DNA of 64,000 nucleotides from Fibrivirga algicola (GCF_011742925.1 NZ_WAEL01000004.1:372001-436000), one strand, 5' to 3'. Positions 43,039 through 51,689 are shown, counted from the first letter of the stretch. Notes: a model not told the origin generated them from the letters alone. Numbers and translations: made by a program.

Positions 43039-43807
43039 CATTGGCGGCGTTAACGAATCGTTCTGACTCAGCAAGCCGGGTCGTTAAAAACTGAATGTAC
43101 ACATCCCGCTGTTGGGCCGCCGAGAGCTCGGCCCCCTCGGTCATCAGCCAGTCATCGGGAATCAGGGCAACAATTTCCTGAATGCGTTCGGTCGACAGCT
43201 TTGCACGATATTCAGCGTCTACAGCGGTCAGTTCAGCAGCACGCGGCAGTAGTACATGATCCTTTACTGACGCAAACGGGCGGCGGGCCTGCTCTTCCCA
43301 GGGTTGGCCGCTATGGTGAAAATACAGCGCTGCACCATGATCGATCAGCCACAGTTCCTTATGCCACATCAGCATGTTGGTGTTGCGGGCAGTGCGGTCC
43401 ACGTTGGTGATGAAACAATCGAGCCAGACAATCTGCGACGCCAGGCGGGCATCGACGCTGGTCACCAGCGGGTCGAAGGTAATGGCTCCCGACAAATAAT
43501 GCAGGGCCAAATTCAGACCGGCGCTGGCTTTCAGCAGGTCCTGAATTTCTTCGTCCGGTTCGGTACGGCCAAACGCAGGGTCCAGGTTCACAAATACCAA
43601 TTCGGGAATCCGCAGCCCCAGCGTTCGGGCCAGTTCACCAGCTATCAGTTCAGCAATGAGGGCTTTTGTCCCCTGCCCGGCTCCCCGGAATTTCAGGACG
43701 TACAGAAAATCGTCGTCGGCCTCGACCAGCGCCGGCAACGATCCACCCTCGCGCAGCGGAGTGACGTACCTGGTTACATTGACAGTTCTAAGCTGTAGTT
43801 CGTTCAT
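43016..43807 (-). CDS. HipA-like kinase
   Basis: A 263-residue HipA-type protein-kinase-like fold, the shorter HipA_2 class. The ATP-binding Lys39 (YVLKFRG), the catalytic region NVDRTARNTNML (Asp137, Asn142/144) and the metal-binding IDHGAAL (Asp156, equivalent to DFG) are seen. It lacks the N-terminal dimer domain of toxin HipA, and its overlapping partner is DUF3037 rather than HipB. No toxin function is shown. It sits in the cobalamin gene region but has no obvious link to it. Confidence 0.85.
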   Translation of the reverse strand: MNELQLRTVNVTRYVTPLREGGSLPALVEADDDFLYVLKFRGAGQGTKALIAELIAGELARTLGLRIPELVFVNLDPAFGRTEPDEEIQDLLKASAGLNLALHYLSGAITFDPLVTSVDARLASQIVWLDCFITNVDRTARNTNMLMWHKELWLIDHGAALYFHHSGQPWEEQARRPFASVKDHVLLPRAAELTAVDAEYRAKLSTERIQEIVALIPDDWLMTEGAELSAAQQRDVYIQFLTTRLAESERFVNAANDVRNALV

Positions 43808-43820
43808 AGTAATTGATCAG

Positions 43821-43872
43821 GTCATTCGGTGAGTATGCCAAACAGAAATGACAATACTGACGCCCGAATGAC
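43821..43872. repeat. Inverted repeat, locus K
   Basis: Left arm GTCATTCGGTGAGTAT (43821-43836) pairs with right arm ATACTGACGCCCGAATGAC (43854-43872), with a three-base bulge and one mismatch, around a 17-base loop. It lies between cobS and the HipA-like gene, both minus strand, and is likely cobS 3' structure. Confidence 0.75.
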
Positions 43873-43894
43873 AGCACAGCAAGATGACGTTTCG

Positions 43895-44680
43895 TTAAAG
43901 ACTAACCCAAACCAGCGACACATAAGACAGGTAAACGACCACTTCGGTTAGTTGCTGGGTTGCCCCCAGGCAGTCGCCGGTGTAGCCGCCGAGCCATTTG
44001 GTGAAGAAGCGCATCAGCCGCCAGCGCACCAACCAGAGCGGGATCAGGAAGGTGAGGTAGACCCACAAGCCGCTCAGCGCAACTAATGCCAGCGTTGGTG
44101 CCAGGCCGAAAAATGTGGCAACGGCCAGAGGCATGCCCGTGATACCGCCTTTCGCGATCGGCTTCGCCTTCGATTCTTCGTCTTCGCGGGCGTAGGTCAT
44201 ACTCGCAATGAGCGTTGTGGCCACCCACCGGCTCAGGGTATGCGCCGAGATGTATTTCAACGCCAGTTTCCAGCCGAATACTTCGCCGGGTAGAAGCTTC
44301 ATCAGGGCAAAGAATTTGATCGCCAGCAACAGCCCCAATCCGACCACGCCATACGTACCCAGCCGACTGTCTTTCATAATGGTCAGGATTTGGGTTTTGG
44401 TCCAGCCACCGCCGAACCCGTCGCACACATCACCAAAGCCATCTTCATGGAAGGCACCCGTGGCCCAGATGGTTGACACCATGCTCAACAGCACGGCCAG
44501 TTCGGGCGGAAATAGGATACTGCCGACCCAGTACGTACCTACGCCGATGCCGCCAATAATCCAGCCGATAAGCGGAAAGAAAAGCGTTGATCGGTTTAGC
44601 AGGTCAGCCGAATGATCGATGTCTTTGGGCACCGGCAATCGGGTGTAAAACATCAACGCAGTAAAAAAAAGTGTACGCAT
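43895..44680 (-). CDS. cobS: Adenosylcobinamide-GDP ribazoletransferase
   Basis: Integral membrane enzyme (261 residues) joining adenosylcobinamide-GDP to alpha-ribazole, the final step of cobalamin assembly. Landmarks are FYTRLPVP near the N-terminus, GAFHEDGFGDVCDGFGGGWTKTQIL with the conserved Asp-rich motif, MKDSRLGTYG, and hydrophobic helices through the C-terminus. It works downstream of CobT and CobC, also in this region. cobU/cobP for the activation of cobinamide is not in the window. Confidence 0.95.
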   Translation of the reverse strand: MRTLFFTALMFYTRLPVPKDIDHSADLLNRSTLFFPLIGWIIGGIGVGTYWVGSILFPPELAVLLSMVSTIWATGAFHEDGFGDVCDGFGGGWTKTQILTIMKDSRLGTYGVVGLGLLLAIKFFALMKLLPGEVFGWKLALKYISAHTLSRWVATTLIASMTYAREDEESKAKPIAKGGITGMPLAVATFFGLAPTLALVALSGLWVYLTFLIPLWLVRWRLMRFFTKWLGGYTGDCLGATQQLTEVVVYLSYVSLVWVSL

Positions 44681-44718
44681 TTTTACAGGTATAGTGGGAA
44701 ATCAGCCGACAAGCCCCC

Positions 44719-45792
44719 TCAACTCGCTACCAATCCATTGTCGATCGAGTGCTGACGGGCATCGGCGCTGTGGGCAAAGTAACAGCAAAGCACGCCAGCC
44801 GCTTCTATCCGATCGAGGGTAGCGCGGGTTTGAGGCTGATTTTTTGGGTGCACCTGCCGGATATAGACACAGCGTATCTGACCGGGAAAATGTTCGACCA
44901 CCGACGCGTAAATGGAAGGATCTTCCTGCGTATCGTCACCCAACAGGACAAACTGCTGTTCAGGAAACGCTTCAATGATCCGAACAATGCGGGCAAATTT
45001 AGTAATATGCTTGCCTTGCCCCGTCTTCAGCAGGTCGTTAAACTGTTTTAACTGACTGAGCAGATAGACTCCGTCGGGCAGGCCATACTTGGTTGAGAAA
45101 TCCAGAATGTAATCGTATAGATTCCACTCACTACTCGACACAAAGAAAAACGGATTGGTTTGACCAGGACCACTATCCGCTTCAGCTAATAGCTGGTAGT
45201 GCGCCACTACGCCCTCAAACGGCTGTCGGCTGAAGGCGTTTTGGGTCAGTAGTACCTGTAATCGTTTCAGAATAGTGGCCGAGTGCGATACCAGAAATGT
45301 ATCGTCGATGTCGGAGATGCAGGCAATCTGCGTTGGGTGCGGCACCAGCACCTGGCTACTACCCTGTGCCAGTACTGTTTCAGCCGTTGTTTCCCCCGCC
45401 AGTAGTTCCGCTTCGACCGGATGCCAGCCGGACGACAGCGGCTGCGCTAAGGGTAAGGTCACCCGAAAATAGCCATCTTCGGCTGTTTCTGTGTCGGCCG
45501 TCTGGTCACCGAAACGTACCCGCACAGAAGCATTCGGAAAAGGTCGGACCATAAAGAGTCGGAGAACAGCCAGCATGTTCACCCATACGTAATTACGGTA
45601 TTTGGTGCGGGGCAACGCACTTCGGCGCAGCACACTCCCGTGGATAGTCAGTTCGGTTGCATTACCAAAGCCACGATATAGCTTTACCGTGGGCTGGTCG
45701 CTCAGTCGCATGCCCGTTAACAAATATTTCTTTACCAGTCCGATCAGACCTTTGTTTGGTCTGGGAGTGAACGTTGATGGGTTACTAGTCAT
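44719..45792 (-). CDS. App1-like phosphatidate phosphatase domain protein
   Basis: A 357-residue protein with a DUF2183/App1 catalytic domain. The HAD-type motif is SDIDDTFLVSHS, with a conserved FVSSSEWNLYDY and LLGDDTQEDP downstream, as in yeast App1, which dephosphorylates phosphatidic acid. It has no clear signal peptide. It is divergent from the lipid kinase gene downstream, which produces a potential phosphatidate: kinase and phosphatase would thus oppose each other. The specific substrate is not proven. Confidence 0.87.
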   Translation of the reverse strand: MTSNPSTFTPRPNKGLIGLVKKYLLTGMRLSDQPTVKLYRGFGNATELTIHGSVLRRSALPRTKYRNYVWVNMLAVLRLFMVRPFPNASVRVRFGDQTADTETAEDGYFRVTLPLAQPLSSGWHPVEAELLAGETTAETVLAQGSSQVLVPHPTQIACISDIDDTFLVSHSATILKRLQVLLTQNAFSRQPFEGVVAHYQLLAEADSGPGQTNPFFFVSSSEWNLYDYILDFSTKYGLPDGVYLLSQLKQFNDLLKTGQGKHITKFARIVRIIEAFPEQQFVLLGDDTQEDPSIYASVVEHFPGQIRCVYIRQVHPKNQPQTRATLDRIEAAGVLCCYFAHSADARQHSIDNGLVAS

Positions 45793-45851
45793 ACCGTTTT
45801 CTGTGCTTCACTCAGCACTCGCCATTCTACAACCTGTAATCCACACATAAG

Positions 45852-46715
45852 TTGACATTTTTATTTGTGATCAATCCTGTTTCGGGCGGAACAGACAAAA
45901 CCACCTGGACCGATGGCATTGAGGCCCATTTTGCCAACCTGCCCCACACAGCTGAGTTATTGTACCTCGATGGTACAAACGACGAAGAGTTGCTTCGCCA
46001 GGCGCTTGCCGATCTGAGACCAGACCGGGTAGTAGCCGTTGGGGGTGATGGCACCCTTAAACTTGTAGCCGAGCAGCTACTCGACACCAACATTCCGCTC
46101 GGAGTGTTGCCCGCTGGTTCGGCAAACGGTATGGCCCGCGAACTGAACATTCCCACCGACATGGAGGGCAGCCTGAATGTGGTGGTGAATGGTGAACCAA
46201 AACCGGTAGACCTGATCTCAATTAACGATGACATCTGCCTGCACCTTAGCGACATTGGCCTGAACGCACAGGTCGTGAAACACTACGAGCAAAATAACTG
46301 GCGCGGCATGTCGGGCTACCTGCGTAGCGTGCTGAAAGCGCTGCGTAAACGCCGCCGGTTACGGGTAGAGATCGATACAGGCGAGGATTGTGTTCAGCGG
46401 GAGGCCTTAATGATCGTGCTGGCCAATGCACGTATGTACGGCACCGGCGCCGTCATCAATCCCGACGGAGATCTGTCTGACGGGCAGTTTGAAGTTGTCG
46501 TTTTCCGGCAGCTGACGTTCTGGGGACTGTTGAAGCTATTCTGGCGGTACCGGCCTTTCGATCCACGGCACATTGAAGTGTTCACGGCTACGTCGGTCAA
46601 GATTGAGACGCAGCGCCGGGCCTATTTCCAGGTCGACGGTGAATACCGGGGCCTCATCACCAAACTCATCGCCCGCATCCGGCCCGGCGCCATCAAAATA
46701 CTTGTAGAGCCTTAA
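45852..46715 (+). CDS. Diacylglycerol/lipid kinase (YegS-like), TTG start
   Basis: Lipid kinase of the DAGK_cat family (287 residues). It begins directly with FLFVINPVSGG (ATP-loop), then GGDGTLKLVAEQL, LPAGSANGMARELNI and a C-terminal beta-sandwich with GDLSDGQFEVVV. No ATG is available: an in-frame stop lies at 45837, and TTG at 45852 is the only suitable start, placing the conserved N-terminus correctly. It is divergent from the App1-like phosphatase gene and may share a regulatory region with it. Confidence 0.9.
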   Translation: MTFLFVINPVSGGTDKTTWTDGIEAHFANLPHTAELLYLDGTNDEELLRQALADLRPDRVVAVGGDGTLKLVAEQLLDTNIPLGVLPAGSANGMARELNIPTDMEGSLNVVVNGEPKPVDLISINDDICLHLSDIGLNAQVVKHYEQNNWRGMSGYLRSVLKALRKRRRLRVEIDTGEDCVQREALMIVLANARMYGTGAVINPDGDLSDGQFEVVVFRQLTFWGLLKLFWRYRPFDPRHIEVFTATSVKIETQRRAYFQVDGEYRGLITKLIARIRPGAIKILVEP

Positions 46716-46748
46716 AAACGCTACCAGCTCATCCGCCAGTGGCACCGG

Positions 46749-47777
46749 TTATTTGTTCGACACGCCCGCCGATTCGAACGAGGCCATATCGGTCAGCATG
46801 GTAACGGCAGCTTGTACAAGCGGATACGCCAGCGCGCAGCCAGTACCCTCACCCAGACGCAGGCCGAGAGTCAGCAACGGCGTAGCCCGCAGGTGGTGCA
46901 ACATAAGCTGGTGACCGGCTTCGTCTGACTGGTGCGTAAACACGCAATAGTCCAGTACAGCAGGGTCAATGGCGCGGGCAACCAGCAGGGCGGCGGTTGT
47001 AATAAAACCATCGACCAGAATAACCATCCCGTTTTCGGCGGCTCGCAGCATACCACCAACAATCGCCGCTATTTCGAACCCGCCCATCGCCGCCAGCATG
47101 GCCGTTGGGTCGGTCAGGTCGGCGTACCGGGCTGCCACTTCGGTCAGAACGGTCAGCTTGTGTGCCAGTTGCTCGTCGGTCAGGCCGGTACCGCGCCCAA
47201 CACAGTCGGCCAGTGGGATATGCAGCATCCGGTGCATGAGTAAGGCTGCCGATGAAGTATTGCCGATGCCCATTTCGCCAAAACCAACGATGTTGCAATC
47301 CCGATGATGTACCCCATCGACCAGTAACCGGCCCGCGTCCATGGCGGCGTCGGTATCATCGGAGCTCATGGCGGGCTGGTGGCGCATATTCTGTGTGCCG
47401 GGCTGCACCTTGAACTTGACAAACTCAGGCGTATTCGATTCGAACGTACCCCGAACGCCCACGTCGCAAACAACCAGTCGCAGGCCATTTTGACGGGTAA
47501 ACGCGTTGATAGCCGCCCCCCCACTCATGAAGTTCAGCACCATCTGATAAGTCACTTCGGCAGGATAGGCGCTCACCCCATCGGCAGCAATCCCGTGGTC
47601 TCCCGCAAAAACCAGCACATGCGGATTAATCAGCGCAGGCGTTTCGGTTTGTTGAATCAGCCCGATTTGCAGGGCCAGGGTTTCCACCTGCCCAAGCGCA
47701 CCCAGCGGCTTGGTTTTATGATCGATGAGGTGTTGTAAACGCGCTTGTAGTGAACGGTCGAGTGATAAAGCAGGCAT
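46749..47777 (-). CDS. cobT: Nicotinate-nucleotide-dimethylbenzimidazole phosphoribosyltransferase
   Basis: Transfers phosphoribose from nicotinate mononucleotide to the lower-ligand base, giving alpha-ribazole-5'-P for CobC and CobS. At 342 residues it matches CobT length. Landmarks are KPLGALGQVETLALQIG, FAGDHGIAADGVSAYP, GGAAINAFTRQNG, GEMGIGNTSSAALL and LGLRLGEGTGCALAYP, the last holding the catalytic Glu. It is separated from cobS by the App1 and lipid-kinase genes. A structured GC-rich leader lies upstream. Confidence 0.97.
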   Translation of the reverse strand: MPALSLDRSLQARLQHLIDHKTKPLGALGQVETLALQIGLIQQTETPALINPHVLVFAGDHGIAADGVSAYPAEVTYQMVLNFMSGGAAINAFTRQNGLRLVVCDVGVRGTFESNTPEFVKFKVQPGTQNMRHQPAMSSDDTDAAMDAGRLLVDGVHHRDCNIVGFGEMGIGNTSSAALLMHRMLHIPLADCVGRGTGLTDEQLAHKLTVLTEVAARYADLTDPTAMLAAMGGFEIAAIVGGMLRAAENGMVILVDGFITTAALLVARAIDPAVLDYCVFTHQSDEAGHQLMLHHLRATPLLTLGLRLGEGTGCALAYPLVQAAVTMLTDMASFESAGVSNK

Positions 47778-47836
47778 GTTGATGACAAAGTGAACGTACC
47801 TGCAAAGTTGGCGAAACTACTTTGATTGTCGGCGCT

Positions 47837-47893
47837 GCCGGGTGCGATAGGTGCGCGGCAATCGCGCCTGCACCGCGCCAAAAGACGCCCGGC
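47837..47893 (-). promoter_or_regulatory. GC-rich structured element upstream of cobT
   Basis: A stem with outer pairs GCCGGG/CCCGGC (47837-47842 and 47888-47893) and an inner GGTGC/GCACC plus GCG/CGC (47850-47854, 47870-47874). It lies 60 bases before the cobT start and after the minus-strand monooxygenase gene. It could be that gene's terminator or a cobT leader structure. It does not show the cobalamin-riboswitch B12 box, so I do not name it a riboswitch. Confidence 0.4.
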
Positions 47894-47942
47894 TCTGGTC
47901 ACATAGCTGCCAATACGGGCGCGGAAACTTCTGACAGTGGTG

Positions 47943-49061
47943 TTAGCTGTGTGTAACGGAGGCAGGTTGGGTACGTTGCTGAAGGTAGGCCGTCACCTGC
48001 CCGACGGTGGCACGTGCCGACCGGCCAACGCCAATGATCGTGGCCGAGGCAAAACCCGTCCAGGCTCCGAAGCCAACCAGCCATAAGCCCGGTAGCTGAG
48101 TTGCTCTGGTGCCGTCTGTGGCGACACGGCCGCCCTCGTCTACAACCCCAAGCGGACGCAGATAGTCAGTAGCCGGCTGAAATCCGGTGCACCAGATGAT
48201 CGCATCAAAGGCCTCCTCCCTCCCGATGGGCGCGCCGTTGGGCGAACTATCGGCCCAGCGCACGCCAGTCAGGGTAAAGGATTCGAAGGGGCGAACAGCT
48301 TTCAACACACCTCGATCACGTGCTTCTTTCACGGCAGGCACCATTACAATAGCGCCCAGCGAACGAATTGGTGTTGTTGCTTCGCCAGCCTGTACTGCCT
48401 GATACTGCTGGGAAGCGCGGTTGAACAGCACCCGACCATCTACATCGTCGGGCAGGTAAGCGGGTTCGGTGAGCGTTACCCAAACGGTGGTTGCTACCTT
48501 CGAGACCTCGGCCAGCAGTTGAGCCCCTGAGTTGCCGCCACCAACGATCAGCACTCGCCGACCAGCAAAGGGTTCAGGACCTGTATAGGCAGCCGAGTGA
48601 ACCTGAAAACCGGTGTACGTTGCCAGGCCTGGGTACGTGGGACTATATGGCTTAGTCCAGGTGCCCGTCGCGCAAATTACCGCCCCGGCCCGCCATACAC
48701 CCCCATCGGTATGAATCAGGTAGTGCTCATGGTCGCGGGTAATCGAATCAACCCGCACCGGCCGTTCAACAGGCAGGCTATAGCGGGTTTCATAGGCGGT
48801 CAAGTAGTTAACAACTTCGTCTTTTTTCGGAAAGCCGTCGTCCTCTGCTGCCACCTGTCGGGGCATTGGCCAGCCCGGCAGCGACGATGCCTCGGCGGGA
48901 GAAAACAGGCGTAACGAATTCCAGCCGTGCAGCCAGGCACCGCCCGGCTCGGGAGCCGCGTCGAGAATTACAAATGAATGGGGCGTGCGACGGAGAAAAT
49001 ACCCGACCGCCAGGCCGCTCTGCCCACCGCCAATCACCACAACGTCTATCTCATGCACCAT
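47943..49061 (-). CDS. FAD-dependent flavin monooxygenase (CzcO/ArsO-like)
   Basis: A 372-residue flavoprotein with two Rossmann sites: VVIGGGQSGLAVGYFL at the N-terminus for FAD and VLIVGGGNSGAQLLAEV in the middle for NADPH, plus a C-terminal FAD contact GLWLVGFGAWTGFASATIIG. The FSPAEASSLPGWP segment matches the family annotated as ArsO or CzcO-like monooxygenase. Substrate unknown, and no arsenic genes are nearby. Single-domain size and no signal peptide suit a cytoplasmic enzyme. Confidence 0.85.
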   Translation of the reverse strand: MVHEIDVVVIGGGQSGLAVGYFLRRTPHSFVILDAAPEPGGAWLHGWNSLRLFSPAEASSLPGWPMPRQVAAEDDGFPKKDEVVNYLTAYETRYSLPVERPVRVDSITRDHEHYLIHTDGGVWRAGAVICATGTWTKPYSPTYPGLATYTGFQVHSAAYTGPEPFAGRRVLIVGGGNSGAQLLAEVSKVATTVWVTLTEPAYLPDDVDGRVLFNRASQQYQAVQAGEATTPIRSLGAIVMVPAVKEARDRGVLKAVRPFESFTLTGVRWADSSPNGAPIGREEAFDAIIWCTGFQPATDYLRPLGVVDEGGRVATDGTRATQLPGLWLVGFGAWTGFASATIIGVGRSARATVGQVTAYLQQRTQPASVTHS

Positions 49062-49153
49062 CTTCCAAACTGATTTTGTCCTCTTACTTCGCTCCTGCTA
49101 GCGTCGCCACAAACGTAACACCGCCAGGTAATTACGTCACCGAAGCCGGTCAT

Positions 49154-49185
49154 GGCGGCGGCTGATCGTTATCAGGCCCGCCGCC
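49154..49185 (-). terminator. GC-rich hairpin after the PLP enzyme gene
   Basis: Stem GGCGGCGGCTGAT / ATCAGGCCCGCCGCC with a 2-base bulge, starting two bases after the stop at 49187. No T-tract; probably a terminator or 3' stabiliser. Confidence 0.6.
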
Positions 49186-49186
49186 C

Positions 49187-50107
49187 TCAGATCAGCGTAC
49201 TACGCCCCTGTAGCCCACCCGTGTGCACTGCCACCACCGTTGCCTGGTTTGGGAAGTAGCCGGTACGGGCTAGCTGGAACAGGGCAAAGAGCAGTTTCCC
49301 TGTGTACACCTGTTCCAGCAAAATGCCCGTTCTGACCTCAAAATCCCGAATAAACTGAAGCAAATCAGGTGTAGTTCGGGCATAACCGCCCTGATGAAAA
49401 TCGGTTCGGATCACGACATTGTCGGGCAGGCAATCGGGCAATCCAGCAAAGTGAGCGTTCCCTGCATCGGGCACTTTCAGGGCCGAAATACCCAGCACCT
49501 GCACCCGCGCCGGAGCCGACAGCATCAGCCCCGCCAGTGTGCCGCCCGTACCCACGGCACAGGCAACGGTATCGGGCCACGTACCCAATTGCACATGCAC
49601 TTCGGGCAGTATGTCGGCTGTTCCCCGGATAGCCAGTTCGTTTGTTCCGCCTTCGGGCACGATATAACATGGCCCAAACCGTTCCTGTAAGTCGGCTTGA
49701 AAAGCAGGTTCGGTGGCCCGCAGGTACGTCGCCCGGTCTACGAAGTGCAGCGTCATGCCCTGCTCCCGGCAAAAGGCCAGCGTAGTATTCAGCGGCTTCC
49801 CGGCGAGTTCATCGCCGCGCACCACACCAATCGTGTTGAACCCGAATACGCGTCCCGCTGCTGCTGTGGCATACAGGTGGTTGGAGTAGGCCCCGCCAAA
49901 CGTCAGCAACGTACCCAGGGCCTGCTCCCTGGCTTCGAGCAGGTTGTGTTTCAGCTTGCGCCATTTGTTGCCCGATACCAGCGGGTGCAGTAGATCATCG
50001 CGCTTCAGATACAGGCGAATCGGAACAGGCTCGGGAAACGGGTCGGGCAGAAAAACGAGAGGCGACTTCCCGACAATCTGGGCCAGTTGGGCCAGTAAAT
50101 CAGACAT
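49187..50107 (-). CDS. PLP-dependent ACC deaminase/D-cysteine desulfhydrase-like enzyme
   Basis: A fold-type II pyridoxal-phosphate enzyme of 306 residues. The Schiff-base lysine is in HPLVSGNKWRKLKHNL, followed by TFGGAYSNHLYATAAAGR and the phosphate-cup VGTGGTLAGLML. The family includes ACC deaminase and D-cysteine desulfhydrase (DcyD); sequence alone does not decide between them. It is divergent from the pseudouridine synthase gene, with a 35-base gap. Confidence 0.9.
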   Translation of the reverse strand: MSDLLAQLAQIVGKSPLVFLPDPFPEPVPIRLYLKRDDLLHPLVSGNKWRKLKHNLLEAREQALGTLLTFGGAYSNHLYATAAAGRVFGFNTIGVVRGDELAGKPLNTTLAFCREQGMTLHFVDRATYLRATEPAFQADLQERFGPCYIVPEGGTNELAIRGTADILPEVHVQLGTWPDTVACAVGTGGTLAGLMLSAPARVQVLGISALKVPDAGNAHFAGLPDCLPDNVVIRTDFHQGGYARTTPDLLQFIRDFEVRTGILLEQVYTGKLLFALFQLARTGYFPNQATVVAVHTGGLQGRSTLI

Positions 50108-50142
50108 GCTGCGTAATTTTACGGGAAACGTACCAATTACTT

Positions 50143-51168
50143 ATGATCGATCAAGACACCCAGCCCGACGAGCTAGAAGACGATGACCTTTTTGAACATC
50201 ACCGAATCGTCGTCGACGCGGGTCAGGCAATGCTTCGAATCGACCGGTTTTTAGATACGAAATTAGCGACTACGTCTCGAACCAAACTACAGTCGGCCAT
50301 TGATGCCGGCGGCGTAAAAGTGAATGGCCAGGTTGTTAAGGCCAGCTACAAAGTAAAACCCGTCGATTTAATTACCGTGTCGCTTCCGCATCCGCCCCGC
50401 GACACCAATATTATCCCGCAGAATATTCCGCTCGATATTGTCTTTGAAGACGACGACCTCATGGTTGTCAATAAACCCGCCGGTATGGTGGTTCACCCCG
50501 CCCACGGCAACTGGGACGGCACCCTGGTGAACGCGCTGGTGTATTACCTCCAAAACCTGCCAACGACCCGCAACGGTGAAGGCCGCCCCGGTCTGGTGCA
50601 CCGCATCGACAAAGACACATCGGGCCTGATGGTAATTGCCAAGACGGATTTTGCCATGAGTCACCTGGCCCGCCAGTTTTTTGAGCACACCATCGAACGT
50701 ACCTACAATGCGCTTGTCTGGGGGGTGCCCGACCCGGAAAACGGCATGATTACCGGCTACATTGGCCGCTCGACCAGCGACCGGAAAGTGATGACCGTGT
50801 ATGACGACGAGACCAAAGGCAAATGGTCGGTATCGCATTACAAGACCCTGGAGGCGTTGAATTACGTGTCGCTGGTGCAGTGTAACCTGGAAACGGGACG
50901 TACCCACCAAATCAGGGCGCACTTCCGCCACGTTGGCCACCCGCTGTTCAACGACGCTACCTATGGCGGTGACCGTGTTCTGCGCGGCAACCCCAATGGC
51001 ACCTTCAAAGCCTTTGTCGACAACGCCTTCGCCTTATTGCCCCGACAGGCGCTGCATGCCCGCTCGTTGGGCTTCGAGCACCCACGTACCCAGGAATGGT
51101 ATCAATTTGATTCACCCCTACCAGCTGATTTTCAGGCCGCTTTAGACAAGTGGCGCAACAAAGTATGA
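50143..51168 (+). CDS. RluA-family pseudouridine synthase (RluD-like)
   Basis: Isomerises uridine to pseudouridine in 23S rRNA. Length is 341. An S4 RNA-binding domain covers about residues 22-80 (LRIDRFLDTKLATTSRTKLQS and KVKPVDLITVS), and the catalytic RIDKDTSGL with the Asp nucleophile lies in the second half, with ETGRTHQIRAH near the end. The length and S4 domain suit RluD, but substrate positions cannot be assigned. Its stop overlaps the start of the GNAT gene by four bases (ATGA at 51165). Confidence 0.93.
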   Translation: MIDQDTQPDELEDDDLFEHHRIVVDAGQAMLRIDRFLDTKLATTSRTKLQSAIDAGGVKVNGQVVKASYKVKPVDLITVSLPHPPRDTNIIPQNIPLDIVFEDDDLMVVNKPAGMVVHPAHGNWDGTLVNALVYYLQNLPTTRNGEGRPGLVHRIDKDTSGLMVIAKTDFAMSHLARQFFEHTIERTYNALVWGVPDPENGMITGYIGRSTSDRKVMTVYDDETKGKWSVSHYKTLEALNYVSLVQCNLETGRTHQIRAHFRHVGHPLFNDATYGGDRVLRGNPNGTFKAFVDNAFALLPRQALHARSLGFEHPRTQEWYQFDSPLPADFQAALDKWRNKV

Positions 51169-51617
51169 TTAAGATCCGCACCGGCACCGAAGCCGATATC
51201 CCCCAAGTGTTTGACCTGATTGTTGAACTGGCCGTTTATGAAGAAGCTGCCGATCAGGTAACCAACAGCGTTGAGCAGTTGCTCGAAGATGGCTTTGGGC
51301 CTAACCCGTTGTTTCATTTTATGGTTGCCGAAGATGATGTAACGAAGAAACTCGTTGGCATCTCGCTGTATTACTTCCGCTACTCGACCTGGAAAGGAAA
51401 GCGGTTGTATCTGGAAGACATCATTATCACGGAAAGCCACCGTGGTCAGGGTCTAGGCAAAGAGTTGCTCGACGCGACGATCGCCAAAGCCCGTGAGCTG
51501 AACTGCACCGGTATGATGTGGCAGGTACTCGACTGGAATGAACCCGCCATTGGTTTCTACAAACAGTTCGGCACCCGTTTCGACGACGGCTGGACAAACT
51601 GCCACCTCGACTTTTAA
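51165..51617 (+). CDS. GNAT N-acetyltransferase
   Basis: A 150-residue acetyltransferase. The acetyl-CoA-binding loop is HRGQGLGKELLDATIAKA, following the beta-hairpin LYLEDIIITESH. It resembles the SSAT/diamine-type group (IRTGTEADIPQVFDLI at the start). The ATG at 51165 overlaps the pseudouridine-synthase stop as ATGA, so I favour it over the GTG at 51150. Acceptor unknown. Confidence 0.9.
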   Translation: MIKIRTGTEADIPQVFDLIVELAVYEEAADQVTNSVEQLLEDGFGPNPLFHFMVAEDDVTKKLVGISLYYFRYSTWKGKRLYLEDIIITESHRGQGLGKELLDATIAKARELNCTGMMWQVLDWNEPAIGFYKQFGTRFDDGWTNCHLDF

Positions 51618-51689
51618 AGGGGGTAATAGACTCTTTTACAGTATAAATTACAAAAAGAGCTTCGCGCTCTAGGCCCTTCCACAGATTCG

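Noticed and set aside
43016-43807. HipA toxin-antitoxin module
   Set aside because: There is no HipB partner and the HipA N-terminal domain is absent; it is a related kinase fold only.
47778-47942. Cobalamin riboswitch before cobT
   Set aside because: The characteristic B12 box and its pairing could not be found; only generic GC-rich stems are seen.
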